From: Paraescarpia echinospica
Lineage: Eukaryota; Annelida; Polychaeta; Sabellida; Siboglinidae
Assembly: GCA_020002185.1 (NCBI GenBank)
Contig: CM034532.1
Location: 30,735,966-30,799,965, forward strand
Direction: 5' to 3'
Length of the DNA: 64,000 nt
Shown here piece by piece: positions 39,311-52,000 of this stretch. The notes below the pieces were generated by a model. That model had not been told where the DNA came from. It was given only the letters and a program-made list of their open reading frames with translations, and ran no database searches. The position numbers and the translations under genes are program-made. Each line of letters starts with the position of its first letter. Position 1 is the first letter of the stretch.

Positions 39311-39539
39311 AGTAGTCCCAAACGATTAGCACCCATTGTTGGCCGACTTCGTCTAAAGTAGGTGCATGAATGCAGGCGCGTACCGTCTTGATGCGTGTCG
39401 TGTTACACGTGTGTGTGCACGACTATATTCTGTGTGTTTCTATAATTTCCTCTTCGGGTGCTTTTGATTACAGGACTGCGGCATTGCTGAGATGGTTTCG
39501 TGTCATTAATAGGCGAATAGGCTTACTATTTTGAATAGT

Positions 39540-40440
39540 AAGCCTAAGGGGACGTAAAATGTTCAAACGGGTAGTCAATGCCATGATTACATATCCCGTT
39601 TGGACTACTGCAACTCTTTACTGTTCGGTACCACAACCAATAACATCGGTCGATTGCAGCGACTCCAGAATGCTGCCGCTCGCCTTATTACTCGACAGGC
39701 TCGTTGTGAAAGTGCGACCCCTATTCTTCGCGAACTGCACTGGCAACCTATACAACAGCGCATTGCATTCAAGATCGCTGTTCTTACGTACAAGTCGCTG
39801 CACGAAGACCTCTCGCCTGTCTACATGCATACACTCGTGCGTGTCTACATGCCAGCCAGACGTCTTCGGTCTGCTGACTCGAACGCACTAGTTGTTCCGA
39901 GAACACGCAGCAGAGCCGGTGACTGTACATTTGCTCACGTAGCGGCAGCAGTGTGGAATGCTCTGTCGTCAATTGTTACCAGCAAAACATCAATGGAATC
40001 ATTTAAATCTGTGTTGAAGACTCGCCTGTTCACTGCAGCGTATATGTAACTCGGACCCTTACCAACACTGTTTTACCATAGCTGATTGATGTGTAACGTT
40101 TATTTATTATTTATTTATCTATTTATTTACTTTTCGTATACATTTTAGCCTAATTTATTGATGTTTGCATTAATTTTAGTTTATTTATTTAAAAAAAGAA
40201 GATCTTAACTATTTTATTTTATGATATTTTACATCACATTCCTTTTCTACTTCTACTATATTTATTGTTTTAATTGCTATTATTATTAGTTCATTTGATC
40301 TATGATATAACAACTATTGTTTTTTATTCAAATGCATTATTGTTAACATACACTTGTATATTGTTGTAAAGCGCTGTGAACAATTTTGGATGTGGCACTT
40401 AACAAAATAAAATGTTATTATTATTACTACGCAGCTTCAC
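39540..40440 (+). mobile_element. 3' fragment of a CR1/L2-like LINE
   Basis: It holds the C-terminal reverse-transcriptase-domain tail (see next entry), a 390-bp AT-rich 3' untranslated region, and a gttattattatta-type simple tail, as is usual for CR1/L2-clade LINEs. The 5' part is missing. Confidence 0.65.
39600..40049 (+). pseudogene. C-terminal region of a LINE ORF2 protein
   Basis: The frame has 149 codons. MDYCNSLLFG, LQNAAARLITRQAR, LRELHWQPIQQRIAFKI, LTYKSLHEDLSP and FKSVLKTRLFTAAY follow the conserved order downstream of the reverse transcriptase domain in CR1/L2-like LINEs. The catalytic RT motifs are upstream and absent, so it is a 5'-truncated copy. The frame is open to its natural end. 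Confidence 0.7.
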
Positions 40441-40734
40441 GCCGCATACAATTCTGAACCCTATAAATGGAGTGGAGTCCGTGTAGTTTGGCATTAATGT
40501 GACTACTATTACAGGTGTAGTTAACGCGAGTTGTATCGGCAGGTGTCTTCTTCTTGCAGACCGGATATCATCGCGACATCGACCCGTCATTATACGTCAT
40601 TAGTTGATGTGTTCATGCTCGCGTCGCCAGAGACGACAATACGTGCAGGAGAGTAGCAGAAGATGTACACAAAGTATACACTAGGTAGGAGTTGCTCATG
40701 CACGTTCGCATGACCATAGACTTATATATAAAGC

Positions 40735-40877
40735 GAGAGAGGGGTTGGAGGGACTGATTGAGGGAGGGGGGAAGGAAGGGAGGGAGCGAGGGGGAGGGAG
40801 GGAGGGAAGGAGGGGGAGAGCGGAAAGAGGGGAGAGAGAGGGAGAGGAAAGGAGGGAGCGAGAAAGGGGAGGGAGAG

Positions 40878-40908
<31 letters not shown>

Positions 40909-40945
40909 AGCGACAGCGAGAGAGAGAGAAAGTGGGGGGGGGGGC
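40735..40945. repeat. Purine-rich (GAGAGG/GGGA)n microsatellite
   Basis: An almost pure A/G tract of about 200 bp (gggagggaaggaggg, gagagagagag) gives false Glu/Arg/Gly ORFs. Confidence 0.95.
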
Positions 40946-41079
40946 ATAAGAAAGAAATGCAACGCTTTTACAGTTTCTTCGAAACTCCTGGAGCGATAAG
41001 GGTTCTCATCGATACATCGAAGACGTGCGCCGACACAATCGTTTACCTATGCGGGTGCATTATAATATTTATATCAATC

Positions 41080-41700
41080 AATCAATCAATTCACTTTATT
41101 GTCCTAGGAAGGATATTTATCTTACAGCTCATGATCTTATAAATCTCATAAACATATAATGTGAAAGACTTACATGTTAGATGTGTATATACACGTATGT
41201 AAAGTATAAATCTAATCAAAGCAGAGCACATTTATCAATATCACTGGTTCAATATTCTGATTGCCGTAGGAACAAAGCTCTTGTTGTACCGAACTTTCTT
41301 GCATTTCAAGCACCGATACCTTCTACCAGATGGAAGAATATCAAAGTAAGAGTGGTCCGAGTCAGCAGCGACAACACGAGCTTTTCGCAAAGTTGTACGG
41401 TCAATCATTTCGGACAGCACTGGAGTAGGTCAACCAATCATCTCTTGCGGGAGTATGTGACAATTTTAGAAGCCTGTTTCTGTTGCTCACCGAAAGAGCA
41501 GGGTAATAACAAATACTGCTGTAAGTTAAGAAAGGCTCAGTTACGCTGCGGTAGAGAAGGAGAAGATGTTTTGGGTCAACGTTGAAAGCGCGCAACCTGC
41601 GAAGAACGTGCAGTCGCTGCTGAGACTTTTTTTGCACGGCTGTAGCGTGCTCTGTGAAGGACAACTTATTATCCAACACAACGCCAAGGTATCTGAATGA
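41080..41700 (-). pseudogene. LINE reverse-transcriptase C-terminal fragment
   Basis: On minus, FRYLGVVLDNKLSFTEHATA, QQRLHVLRRLRAFNVDPKHL and YRSVTEPFLTYSSICYYPAL resemble the region after the RT thumb of non-LTR elements (YLGV-LD motif). The 3' end toward 41080 has tgattgattgattg-like repeats and a caatcaatcaat tail. The upstream boundary near 41700 runs into a microsatellite. Confidence 0.6.
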
Positions 41701-41724
41701 ATCGACCTGAATTGATTGATTGAT

Positions 41725-41905
41725 TGATTGATATGTGCGTGCGTGCGTGCGTGCGTGTATGATGTGGCTGGTTGACTCGGTTATCATACACATATGAAAC
41801 GACAGGAACAATTACAATTCTTAACTTATAAAACTCTGGGATTAAAATGTTAAAATCACAACGAGTTCGCAGTCCAAATACAATAGGAATCAATAGATGT
41901 GTGCG
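41725..41905. repeat. Dispersed repeat, copy 2
   Basis: A direct repeat of 39110-39310 (tgactcggttatcataca; caattcttaacttataaa), preceded by a similar tgcg microsatellite. Confidence 0.7.
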
Positions 41906-42380
41906 TGCGCGCGCGCGCGTGCGTGTGTGATATAACGATTGATATAACATTTGGTCAATATTGCTGTCATGGCTATTATGTTCGTATTTAACACAACGTG
42001 CTTCTAGTTTCAACAGGAAGTGATGACTCTTTATTAGGAGAACGATAAAATAACATGGTAGCATATCAAGGTATAACCAACCCGTTATAACGGTCTCTAG
42101 CTATAGTACAATCTATGACATCCCTTTTTCTTTTCTTTTTAATAACATAAACGTATACAATTATAGCTCACAATTGTATAACGAACAAAACACCAACATG
42201 CACATGTATAACTTACAGTAGTGTAACAAACAAAATGTTCATATGTACTCTTTTCTTTTAGAGTTCAATGTCAGATAATTCTGAAACACAAATACAAATT
42301 AATGGTTGTTGTAAACACCTATTCACACAGGAAAACATCCTAATGTCAATTCCACTGTTGCTAATTTAGCATGTTACATC
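41906..42380. other. Non-coding stretch 3' of the gypsy-type element
   Basis: AT-rich sequence with a gcgcgcgcgcg run near 41907. If the retroelement had a 3' LTR it should lie here, but I could not match it to a partner. Confidence 0.5.
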
Positions 42381-43475
42381 TTATGTAACATTGTTATATC
42401 GCTTAGGTGTTCTGATCACACGACCATATCTGAAACGGCGTTCAGCTTGCGGGAACTCTTCCATCATGGGTGGTAGCTCGGCTCGGGGTGGTTGCACTGC
42501 CAGCTGTAACGGTGTAGTTGGTGACGGTGGCGTGGCCGATCGGTCGTCCTGGTGGATCGGTAACTGTGGTGCTGAGTCTGCTGGCTTGCGTGCGTCAAGA
42601 GTGTCAGACTCATCCAACTGAGGCAGTAGCAATGGTGGTTGCTCTAGTGTCTTCAGTAGGTGACGGCGATTGCGACGGAGCTCACCTCCCTCGTGTTGAA
42701 TCACATAAGACCGAGGACTCTCGTGAGTAGACTTAACGACAGCGGGATCCCAGCCCCATTTACGCTGGACACGGACAACATCACCTGGCCTAAGCGGTTT
42801 CAACGGCTTGGCACCACGATCGTAGACACTTTTGAACCGTGCCTGCCTGGTTTGCAGATCAGTTTGGGCATTTACTACCCTCGGCTTGAGTGCGGATTTG
42901 GTTGCAGGCAGTTTCGACTGCAGCATCCTACTCATCGCCAGTTGTGCTGGTGCATATTTCAGTCCACTGATCGGGGTGTTCCTGTACTCTAGCAGAGCAA
43001 TGTAGGGGTCCCGACCTTCTTCATCGGCTTTCTTCAGCAAGGACTTGAGTGTCTGCACTACTCATTCGGCTTGTCCATTTGACTGAGGATAAGTTGGGCT
43101 GGACGTGGACACTTTGATGCCCCAACTTTGTGCAAACTTGCGAAACTCGTAACTACCGAACGGTTGATTGTCTGCGACTATCTCGTCTGGTATGCCGTGT
43201 CGTGCGCTGATACTCTTGACATGAGCTATCACTGATCCGGTCGTCTTATTCTCCAGCCTGGCAATCTCGGGATATTTCGAGTAATAGTCCACAACTACCA
43301 GATAATCGTGACCCTTGAATGTCATGATATCCATTGCGACTTTCTGGAATGGTCCGTCCGGTATCTCGTGTGCAATCATGGGCTCATTCTGATGACTTCT
43401 CTGGAAATGTAGACATGTGTGACATTTCACAACTGTGTCCTCGATGTCCTTAGACATTCCTAGCAAGAATATCAC
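42381..43475 (-). pseudogene. Integrase region of the gypsy-type element
   Basis: The frame includes a zinc-binding part (CHTCLHFQRSH), core aspartates (VAMDIMTF; IVADNQPF, where the usual glycine-rich DNG is altered to DNQ) and SPTYPQSNGQAE. A TGA at 43062 interrupts immediately after it. The same frame resumes with LKSLLKKADEEG, LEYRNTPISG and a basic C-terminal region. The stop falls between the core and the C-terminal region. Confidence 0.8.
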
Positions 43476-44830
43476 TGTCCTAGCTCTCGATTTTGATTTT
43501 CCATGCCCATGTGTGGCTCTTGAAGAACTTGCAACATTTCATGCTTCATTGCCTCGGGTATGATGACCCTGTCACCTGCAAACAGTAAGCCTTCATTTGC
43601 ACTCAACTGGTCTCTCATATTCCAGTATCCTTTCAAGTCCGCTGGTACTGATTTTCGTAAATCAGGCCAACCATCCATCACGATTCGCTGTAGCCGTTGG
43701 AGCGTTGCGTCATCAGCTGTTGCTCTTCTGGTTTGTTCCAGTCTCCCTGGACTTGCCGGAAAGTCTCGTGTCAAACTGTGGACCATGACTTCCACGTCGT
43801 CGATCAGCTCCTTGTCTGGCTCACCCTCTACGTATGCTCGTGAGAGAGCATCAGCAACATGTAGAAGTTTCCCATGCACATACACCACATGTAGTGTATA
43901 TCGTTGCAGTTTTAGCATCATTCTTTGCACTCGAGCTGTCGCATTGCCGATCGGTTTCTTCATGATTATTTCAAGTGGCTTGTGGTCTGTTTGGGCCTCA
44001 ACATCTTTGCCATAGATGTATTGGTGAAACTTGCTCGTTGCAAACACTACAGCGAGAAGTTCCTTCTCTAGCTGAGCATAGTGTAGTTCTGGGCCCATGA
44101 GTGCCCGTGATGCATAAGCAATTATATGCCCTTCCTGCAGCAGACATGCTCCCAGACCACTCTGCGAAGCATCTGACTGCAGTGTCACTGGTTTGCGTAC
44201 ATCGTAGAACTTTAGCACCGGCATGCTGTTGAGCAGTCCTTTCAATTTATTCACAGCATCTGTATGCTCTGGCTGCCAACACCACACTGCATCTTCCTTC
44301 AACAGTGCTCGCAGCGGTGCGGCAATGTGCGACTCTCCAGGAATGAACTTTCCCTGGTACTTGATCATGTTCAAGAACCTGAGCAGTGAACGCTTGTCGG
44401 TAGGAAGCGGCATGCCCACAATAGCTTCCACCTTGCTCGGGTCTGGGCTGAGGCCAATTTCAGACACTACATGTCCCATGTAGAGCACCTTGTTCACTTT
44501 CAGTTGTACCTTGGAGGCGTTGAACTTTACATTCCTCTCTCTGGCCCTTCTCAGTACCCTGAGCATGATAGCATCATGATCTCGTTCATCATCTCCAGCG
44601 ATGATGATGTCATCTGCGATGATATAGGCCCCATCGATGTCGCCGAATGTGTAATGCATACGCTTCTGTAGGACTTCACTTGCTGAACTGATGCCGAATG
44701 GCATGCGTAGGAAGCGCTTGCGCCCCCATGGTGTGTGAAACGTGCACAAATAACTGGACTCCTCAGTCAGTTTCACGTGCCAGTATGCCATCGACATGTC
44801 AATAACTGAGAACACTTTCTTGCCTGCCAA
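43472..44830 (-). pseudogene. Reverse transcriptase and RNase H of the gypsy-type element
   Basis: The frame has 452 codons. RT motifs are FSVIDMSMAYWHVKL, FLRMPFGISSASEVLQ and YIIADDIIIAG (ADD catalytic pair). RNase H motifs are LQSDASQSGLGACLLQ, AQLEKELLAVVF and QTDHKPLE. The frame lacks the first RT blocks, which sit at the end of the upstream frame, and breaks again just before the integrase zinc region. Confidence 0.88.
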
Positions 44831-46300
44831 ACGTGCTTGGACACTTTCTGGTGTCGGAATTTCAAAAGTTCACGTTTGATTGCTCTGTTGAGAAGCTTTG
44901 GGTCAAGACATATTCTCAAAGAACCATTTCTCTTCTCAGTTATCACCAGATTGTTCACCCTAGGTGTGGGCCGGTCGACATCTGCGATAATTCCATCTTT
45001 CTCCAATTTGTCTAGAGTCGCTTTCAAAGTCTCCATTCGTGCATATGGAATCTTCCTTGTTGCTTGGATCACTGGCTCTACATCATCCCTCAGCTCAATG
45101 TGATATGGCTGTTCAAGTTCACCAATCCCAGTGAACACGTCCTTGTACACTGACGTCAACAGATCTTTGGTTAACGGTTTCTCATGTGATACATCATTGA
45201 TGCGTTTCACAAGTCCCAACTTTTCGCATGTTTGACAACCAAGCAGTGGTGTCTTGGTGTGGTTTGTCACATATAATTCAATGAACGTTGGTTTCTCTGA
45301 ATTCTCTGGAATGCACTGTAGTGTCACAGTGCCCGCTGGCCTGACTTTGACACTACTGACAAATGCTGACAATACTGTCCGTGTGGGCTGCATAGGTATT
45401 ATTGGCATTATCTTGTCATACGTTGACAAGGGAAGCACGTTTGCTTGAGCACCAGTGTCCAGCTTGAAGCTTACTCTCTGGTTGCCTACCATCATTTCTG
45501 TTGTCCAGTCTTCAACAGACGGATTGTGTGCATATATATCTAGGAAAAGAGCTCCCAGAAACAGACTTTCATTGTCCTCGTCTTCTTCATAGACCACCTG
45601 TACATGCTTATCTCCTGTAGCTGTACGCTTACCATGCATCACGGCAAAGTGATTCCATCCCTTGCATCGGATACATTGTTTACCATGCGCAGGACGTGAC
45701 TTTGGAGTGTGTCGTCTACCACATGACTTACAGTCAATGATTCCTTCGGTACGACCTTGTTTAGATGGAGCTCCATGGCTATTTGTAGCACCTTTTCTAG
45801 CTACCCATGAACCTTTGCCTTGCGATCTGAAGCCTTTACTTGTTGTCTTCCATTTTGGTTTGTCCTGTCTGACAATATTCACTTTAGCATCTAACTTTCC
45901 TTCAGTTGTCATGACCTTTAATTGCGCCTTTGTTGTCTCGGCTGCCCGACAAACGTCTATTGCCTTACTCAGCGTAAGCTCCGACTCTCTCAGAAGTCGT
46001 TCCTTTACACGTTCGTCATTCACACTGAACACAATTTTGTCCCTGATCATCAAGTCTTCCTGATCACCAAATTCACACAATTTGGCTTTACTTCGTAGAT
46101 CCTTGACCCACTGATCCACTAACTCACCACGGCCTTGATGTCTGTCCCAGAAACAATATCTTTCGTAGACAGTGTTTTTTCGAGGCTGGCAGTATTGACG
46201 GTACTTTGTAAGAACAGTCTCCCAGTCATTATTCTGTTCAGCTGGTGGGTTATTGTCAGGTCCTGCTGGCCTGAATACGAATTGGTTATAAACGTGGTGA
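44773..46300 (-). pseudogene. Partial gag, zinc knuckle and aspartic protease, plus start of RT
   Basis: It contains WDRHQGRGELVDQWVKDLRS (gag), CKSCGRRHTPKSRPAHGKQC followed by IRCKGWNHFA (zinc-knuckle-like), the protease signature FKLDTGAQANVLP, LGCQTCEKLGL, and the first RT strand NGSLRICLDPKLLNRAIK. The frame then leaves the conserved reading. Its 5' end merges with the Cys-rich peptide sequence at about 46300, so gag is truncated there. Confidence 0.85.
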
Positions 46301-46304
46301 AGAA

Positions 46305-46547
46305 TTAGCATCCACCAAAACGTCTCTCGCATTTCGCTGTGCCCTTTTCCAGTTTTCGTCTGCACACTTTGGCGCCGTTAGGATTGTTACACCCTTTTAT
46401 GCATTTCATGAAATTTTGGTGGCAGACTTGCTTGCACGTACGGCAACGATGAAAAGAACTAACGTTGGCAGCAGAACAGGTCCTCGCCAGCAAGACTGTT
46501 ACGATGAGAAACGTTATCTGAAAGAATGCGATGTTGCTCAGTGCAGT
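46305..46547 (-). CDS. Secreted Cys-rich peptide exon (8 cysteines), start not found
   Basis: The frame reads NIAFFQITFLIVTVLLARTCSA, a good signal-peptide-like segment. A compact basic Cys-rich domain follows with spacing C-x2-C-x3-C-x6-C-x3-C-x8-C-x10-C-x6-C and a stop right after the last Cys. No ATG lies close upstream: the frame runs into a triplet microsatellite. A gcattctttcag acceptor-like site sits inside the hydrophobic part, so this may be a last exon. Eight-Cys secreted peptides include defensin-like, protease-inhibitor-like and venom-type families. I cannot place this one. Confidence 0.4.
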   Translation of the reverse strand, partial: TALSNIAFFQITFLIVTVLLARTCSAANVSSFHRCRTCKQVCHQNFMKCIKGCNNPNGAKVCRRKLEKGTAKCERRFGGC

Positions 46548-46549
46548 TG

Positions 46550-47015
46550 TGATAGTTGCGCTGGTGGCTGTGGTGGCTGTGGTAGTGCTGGTAGTGGTGG
46601 TGGTAGCCGTAATGGTGGTGGTGGTGGTGGTGATGGTGGTTGTCGTGATGGTGATGGTTGTTGTGATGGCGGTGGTGATAGTGATGGTGATGATTGTGGT
46701 TATGGTGGTGGTGGTAGTGGTCGTGATTGTGGTGGAGGTGGTGATTGTGGTAGTATTGGTGGTGGTGGTGGTGGTGGTGATGATGGTGGTGGTGGTGATT
46801 ATGGTGATGGTGGTGGTGTTGATGATAGTGATTATGATGGTGGTGGTGATTATGATGGTGGTAATGATGGTGGTGTTTTTGATGGTAATAGTGATTGTGA
46901 TGGTGATAATGATGGTAATGGTGATGGTGATAGTGATGGTAATGGTGATGGTGATAGTGATGGTAATGGTGATTGTGATGGTGATGGTGATGGTGATGGT
47001 GATGACGATAGCCAT
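46550..47015. repeat. (GGT/GAT)n compound microsatellite
   Basis: Interrupted ggtggt, gatggt and gataat triplets over 460 bp give open Gly/Asp, Val/Met and Thr/Ile frames on both strands. These are not treated as genes. Confidence 0.95.
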
Positions 47016-47104
47016 AGCATCATAAAGTGTGTTTCGACTACGTATGCTGACTACCTTGCCGAGCGTAGCATTTGACACACGTATGCGAAAGCGCCGTGAA
47101 TTAA

Positions 47105-47195
47105 AACAAGTACAGTAAATCTTGCCTAAGTCGGATTCAATCGGACCGAGAGATTTAATTCGACTTACGCGAAAATCCGACTTAGCCGAAGATGA
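47105..47195. repeat. CCGACTTA-type terminal repeat, left (possible pogo/Tigger-like MITE end)
   Basis: The sequence acagtaaatcttgcctaagtcggatt, then cggaccgagag and attcgacttacgcgaaaatc, resembles ends of pogo/Tigger-type DNA transposons. An inverted relative lies at 54575-54700. With the 7.5 kb between them filled by later insertions, they may be the two ends of one old element. Confidence 0.4.
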
Positions 47196-47789
47196 CATAC
47201 CCCACGCCAAAAGGCAACCTTCTAAAACCCTTAGGTAACTGTGAATAACGCTTGAAAGTGACTGGATGCTGCAGTAATTCTACACATGTTGATGTCCACA
47301 AGCAACATACAACATTATGCAGTATTAGAACAGTTTTGTGCTTTATTTTGGCACGAATCTGTAAGGTTATAGCTTAATAATTATTATTGATAGTAAATGT
47401 CAGTCATCTTCTATCTCATGATAATGGCCTCTACTTGTCAGTCAACTCGATTTCACGAGCGTCAAACCAGAGTATCTTAATTAGCGTCCTTAAAGCAGCA
47501 TGTGTGCCATTGAGTTTTATTTTATATTCACACACCGAGACTTCGTCGCCCTCATCATCGCTCAGTAAACCAACTATCTGTGTCGGGGTGTTGTACGGTT
47601 TCAATGATCTGCTCGTTATTTGGAGTAGCCAACGTTTCTGCTGTCTCGTCCACACCAGCACAGTCGTCCATCTCGTGAAGCTTATTCCGTACATAATTCT
47701 TTTGTCTTTGGCGGAGATAGATCGTAGAAATTGGTGGTGTAGAAAAGTTAATAAACGAGTAGAATTACAAGATTTAACAAAATTGCCAT

Positions 47790-48996
47790 CTAGAAAAGTA
47801 ACTCTAGATGGCAGGTGGACAAGGAAGCCTTTTGGCTTATCGAGAGTCCAATACTTATTATCTATGTGTATCCCGCCCTATTAAGGTGTGTGTCAATTTT
47901 ATTTTAAAACATTCACGCTACTAGCACCAACACAATCATGAGATGATATGTTCCATTCATTTACTACAGTCCTTTGTGAGAATGAGAACTTTCTTATATC
48001 TAATCTACACTGCCCCTTTACTAATGTAACTTCATGTCCTCTGGTCCTTCTATTTTCTGAGAACAAAATGTTTCTATCAATATTTTCATAATAATTCAAT
48101 ATTTTAAGCACTTCTATCTGATCTCCTCTCAATCTCCTGGTCTCTAGTGTTGTTATTTGTTAAACCACATTTTTAGGCGTAATTCGTAACTAAAATCCCT
48201 CAGTTTTGATATCATTTTAGTTGCTCTCCTCTGTACCCTATAATACAATATTCTAAATGAGGCCTAACTATTGTTTTGTACCGCGGTATTATTAGCTCCT
48301 TTTACTTATACGTTATGTTTCGTCTAATTAATCCAAGGATTTGATTTCCCTTTGAAGCGGCAATACTAATATCAACACTAATTGCTAACCCTAAGTCCTT
48401 TTCTTTTACAGTAGTATTTAGTACAGAACCTCCCATTGTATATTGTACATCTTCGTTCCCATATCCTGTGTGAAGGCCTTTACATTTCCCAAAATTGAAC
48501 AACATTTGCCATTTTTCACACCATTTCATCAACCTGTCAAGATCATCTTGTAAATGCTGTCTATCTCCATCACGTTTAATCCTTCTAAACAAGTTTGTAT
48601 CATCCGCAAATTTCAACATTTCAACACCTTGCTTGTTATATCATCGTCCAAATCATTGATATATATTAAGAATAATATAGGTCCCAGTACTGATCCCTGT
48701 AGTACCCCACTAAAAATGATTTCCAGTTTGATGCCTCCCCATCAACTACTACCCGTTGTCTTCTGTCAATTAGCCATTTTTCTATCCACTTAATTAAACC
48801 ATTTCCTATGCCATGGGCCTTTAGTTTAAACAGTAACCTTTGATGTGGCACTTTGTTGAATGCTTTCTGAAAATCTAAGTAGATGATATCTACTGGTGAT
48901 CCCTCGTCTACCCACTTAGTGATATCTTCCAACATATTTGCTAAGCATGACCTCGCTATTAGAAACCAATGTTGAGATGGGTTTATCAAGTTATGT
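47790..48996 (-). mobile_element. LINE (CR1/Jockey-like), 3' part, minus strand
   Basis: On minus it encodes RT segments: DIIYLDFQKAFNKVPHQRL (catalytic A-box), then after a break KFADDTNLFRRIK (ADD box), WCEKWQMLFNFGKCK and SKGNQILGLIRRNITYK. A 3' region ends in tggcttatcgagagtcc near 47840. The frame is broken (at least between 48666 and 48619). Its upstream part continues at 52237-52620 on the far side of an inserted 3.2-kb element. Confidence 0.8.
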
Positions 48997-49000
48997 TTAA

Positions 49001-52000
49001 AGGGATTCTTTGAGAATTTAAATCTCTTTTAATGTACGCAATTATTAGGTAATCATGTCAATATGATTATTTCATGTAATTCTATGCCTTTATTTCATTA
49101 GAATTATGTTTTATTAATCACTAATGACCCTGACAATATATCGAAAAAATAACTCTGCGTACGCGGAGTTTCTACTTTGGGCCCACCTTCACAATCCGTA
49201 TAAGGCATACTCATGAATATTCGGGACTGTCCGTCAGACTTCGATTAGCTATGCCGAGTTAGTAGATGCAAGAAATACGTCATCAACATGTGTGTGTATA
49301 TGGATTAGCCACCGCCATGCGAATGAGTCGTGACCGATAAAATTATCAAAATGAAACGCGGACCAGCTGCTGTTTATGTCACAGATTCAGCAAGGTAAAG
49401 AAGGAAATATATGGAATAAACGGAGAATGAACATAGCAACAGTTCATGACACACGGATTGATTTAAAAGAAAAAACACCACATCTCCATGCACGAAGCCG
49501 CCTATGCCGATGGCGACGACGATGACGATGTCATATTGAATGATTGGCATTGTTTTTTTTTGAATATAAAAACTGGTACTATCATGTTCATTTTTCACTA
49601 GGTACATCTGGCTGTACATTTTGAAGTGAAATTTTAATGAAACGTTTAGATAACAGAAACTTACTGAAGCCGAGAAACATTCAATAATGAAACCATTTTA
49701 TTTGCACCATCAATCCAGCTGCTACTTCCATAAGCAGTATAAATACATTATACATCACTAATGTAATTTACGGTATTAAAATAGGATAGGTGATTATGTA
49801 CTTTCCTATCTACATAAGGTTTACTTTTATTAGTTTTAATTTAAAAAATGTAGATATATGAAGAGCATAACATAATTGTCGACAAAATATTAAAATATAT
49901 AGCATCAGTGTAAAAACTTGTTTTATTTTGTACTGAGAGTGCAATAATTATTTGTTCTGCCCATCATTTATAGTAATATATATATTGAATTTCAATAAAA
50001 AATAAAATGGCCATTGTATGATAGAAATAAAGTGATAAAATTACAAAACTTTAAAAGTAACGCTTATTTAAAAACACTGTTTTTAGTCATCATTTGTGTA
50101 TTTAGCTCGAGAGAAAATCCCTAAGACATTTTGAATGTTTGTGGAACATTTATATTTTATGAATTTTCAAAATTAATGTAAAAGCAACTTTGTTGACACC
50201 TTTTTATACACTACTCCCAGTATAGTTCACTTAACACAAACTTGTTTCAACAAATTTTGAAGTATATGCTGTACAATCCAAACATGATGAGCATAAAAAA
50301 GCATCAATGTTATTATGTACTCCTATTTTCAATATAATGACGGAATGATGTGCATTTGGATGCACAAATCGATCGATTGAACAAATCCATTTGAAATGTA
50401 GTGATGTACATATTCCCAGCAGAAGCCAAACGGAACTAATATGGCAGAACAAAGTCAGACATCTCTTCACTACTGTGTCAGATAACGTATTATCCTATTA
50501 ATAGCACTGCTATGCATTTTGATACATAATGCTATCAAATGCTCACATCCATTTGAAACTGTGAGGTACAACTTCCCAGAACAGAATGGAGCAGAACAAA
50601 GTCAGACATCATCTTATGTCAGGTGACCCATTGTCCAATTAATGGCAGTGTTAAGTAGAGCTCTTCAATATCCTCTTTCCATCAGCTCAGCTATTTCCAA
50701 TGTTCCTGCAAATAAAGTTGAATTTATGAAACTGAGCCTAAATATGAGTTAATATATTGGATTATGGGAATTATTACCAAGTGTACAGCTGGCTAAATGA
50801 AAAAGAAATACAAGAGAACTTTGTTATGTTGATTCAGTCAGACTAAAATCCCAATCCATTACTTTGGCCAACTTTTAATTTGCTTCTACATAATCACCTG
50901 TATGCATTGGTCATCTACAATGCACTCCAGATAACTTGAACTCACATAAGTGAACTTTTGCTTAGTTAAATCAATCTTTTCCTCGGTCCAGGGCAAATGT
51001 CCCAATAAGGGGACCTTCTGATAACTTTTTAGTTACAAGAAATTCCATATATTTTCCTTTATTCTTGCTCAAATAATTAATGTTGTATATAATTATACAT
51101 ATGGGCCATTCTCGTGAAAAGTGCACAATAACAGTAAAGTAGCATGTCAAAAATATGTTTAATTTGTTTTTAGCGAGTACTATTATTATCAAATGTGCTA
51201 TTCGCATGAAGCAGCGCAACTCGATCTAATATATTATTAGATTTGTAATAATATATTCATGGATAAAAACTTATGTATACTAGAGTGCAGATCTGCTGGT
51301 GTCTAAAATTCGTGCATCGCAAAATTCCGTGGCAACCTGGTATTGTGTACTACAAACCTAAAACGTTTACACTGAATGATGACATGCCAGCCAGGTTTAC
51401 TAGCAATCGTAGCTCTAGCATTAAAAACAGTTTGTGAACGTACGAATCTAAAATTTTTATGTTTCGGTTCAAATAAGTGGGGAAACGGGGACTTTTCAAA
51501 AACGACTGACTGGAATTTGGAAAGGCAAGACCCGTAGTCGGCGTAGACACACATACCCAAATCCCAGATTTAGGCAAAAAAATTACATCCACGACCAGGT
51601 TAATCATCGTGCTATGGTACATACTGATATTTTAGCGTGCATTTTCGTTCACTGCATGTCAAATATTGGACAGTGCAGTTTTATTAACTAGAAAGACGAG
51701 ACCCTTGCCTACGCCTAAGCCTAAGGCTATGTTAGTTATTGTGGTTGAGGCTCGACAGATTCAGTGACAGTCCCAGCGGCAGCTGACACCGACTGCAGCC
51801 GTCCGCGTCACGAAACGTTACTCGGCTGACGGCATTTGGAAGCAGGGTAATTAAACAATGCTTACGCTTCCTACACTGATAAAAATAGCTGTCAATGTAC
51901 ATATATCTATAAATTGCTTATTTACAATGCCATTGCTTGAATCAACACACCTCGAAAACTAACATGTCAACTATGTGTGTGACGTCAACGGTCTTCGTGT

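Larger units (their letters stand above)
42381..46300 (-). mobile_element. Broken Ty3/gypsy-type LTR retrotransposon
   Basis: Minus-strand order is partial gag with zinc knuckle, aspartic protease, reverse transcriptase, RNase H, integrase and integrase tail, the Ty3/gypsy order. It needs frame changes near 44800 and 43480 and contains an in-frame stop at 43062-43064. No flanking LTR pair was recognised and gag lacks its N-terminus, so it is a truncated dead copy. Confidence 0.88.

Noticed and set aside
40745..40999. Arg/Glu/Gly-rich ORF
   Set aside because: Translation of a purine-only microsatellite.
46340..46385. tttggcgccgtta as a primer-binding site for the gypsy-type element
   Set aside because: It is on the wrong strand for the minus-strand element and lies within the Cys-rich coding frame.
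46416..47210. Gly/Asp-, Val/Met- and Thr/Ile-rich ORFs
   Set aside because: Products of a GGT/GAT microsatellite, open in several frames at once; only the Cys-rich end outside the repeat was kept.
47431..47694. 87-codon minus ORF with an acidic segment (SDDEGDE)
   Set aside because: No family resemblance and no context; not enough to call a gene.
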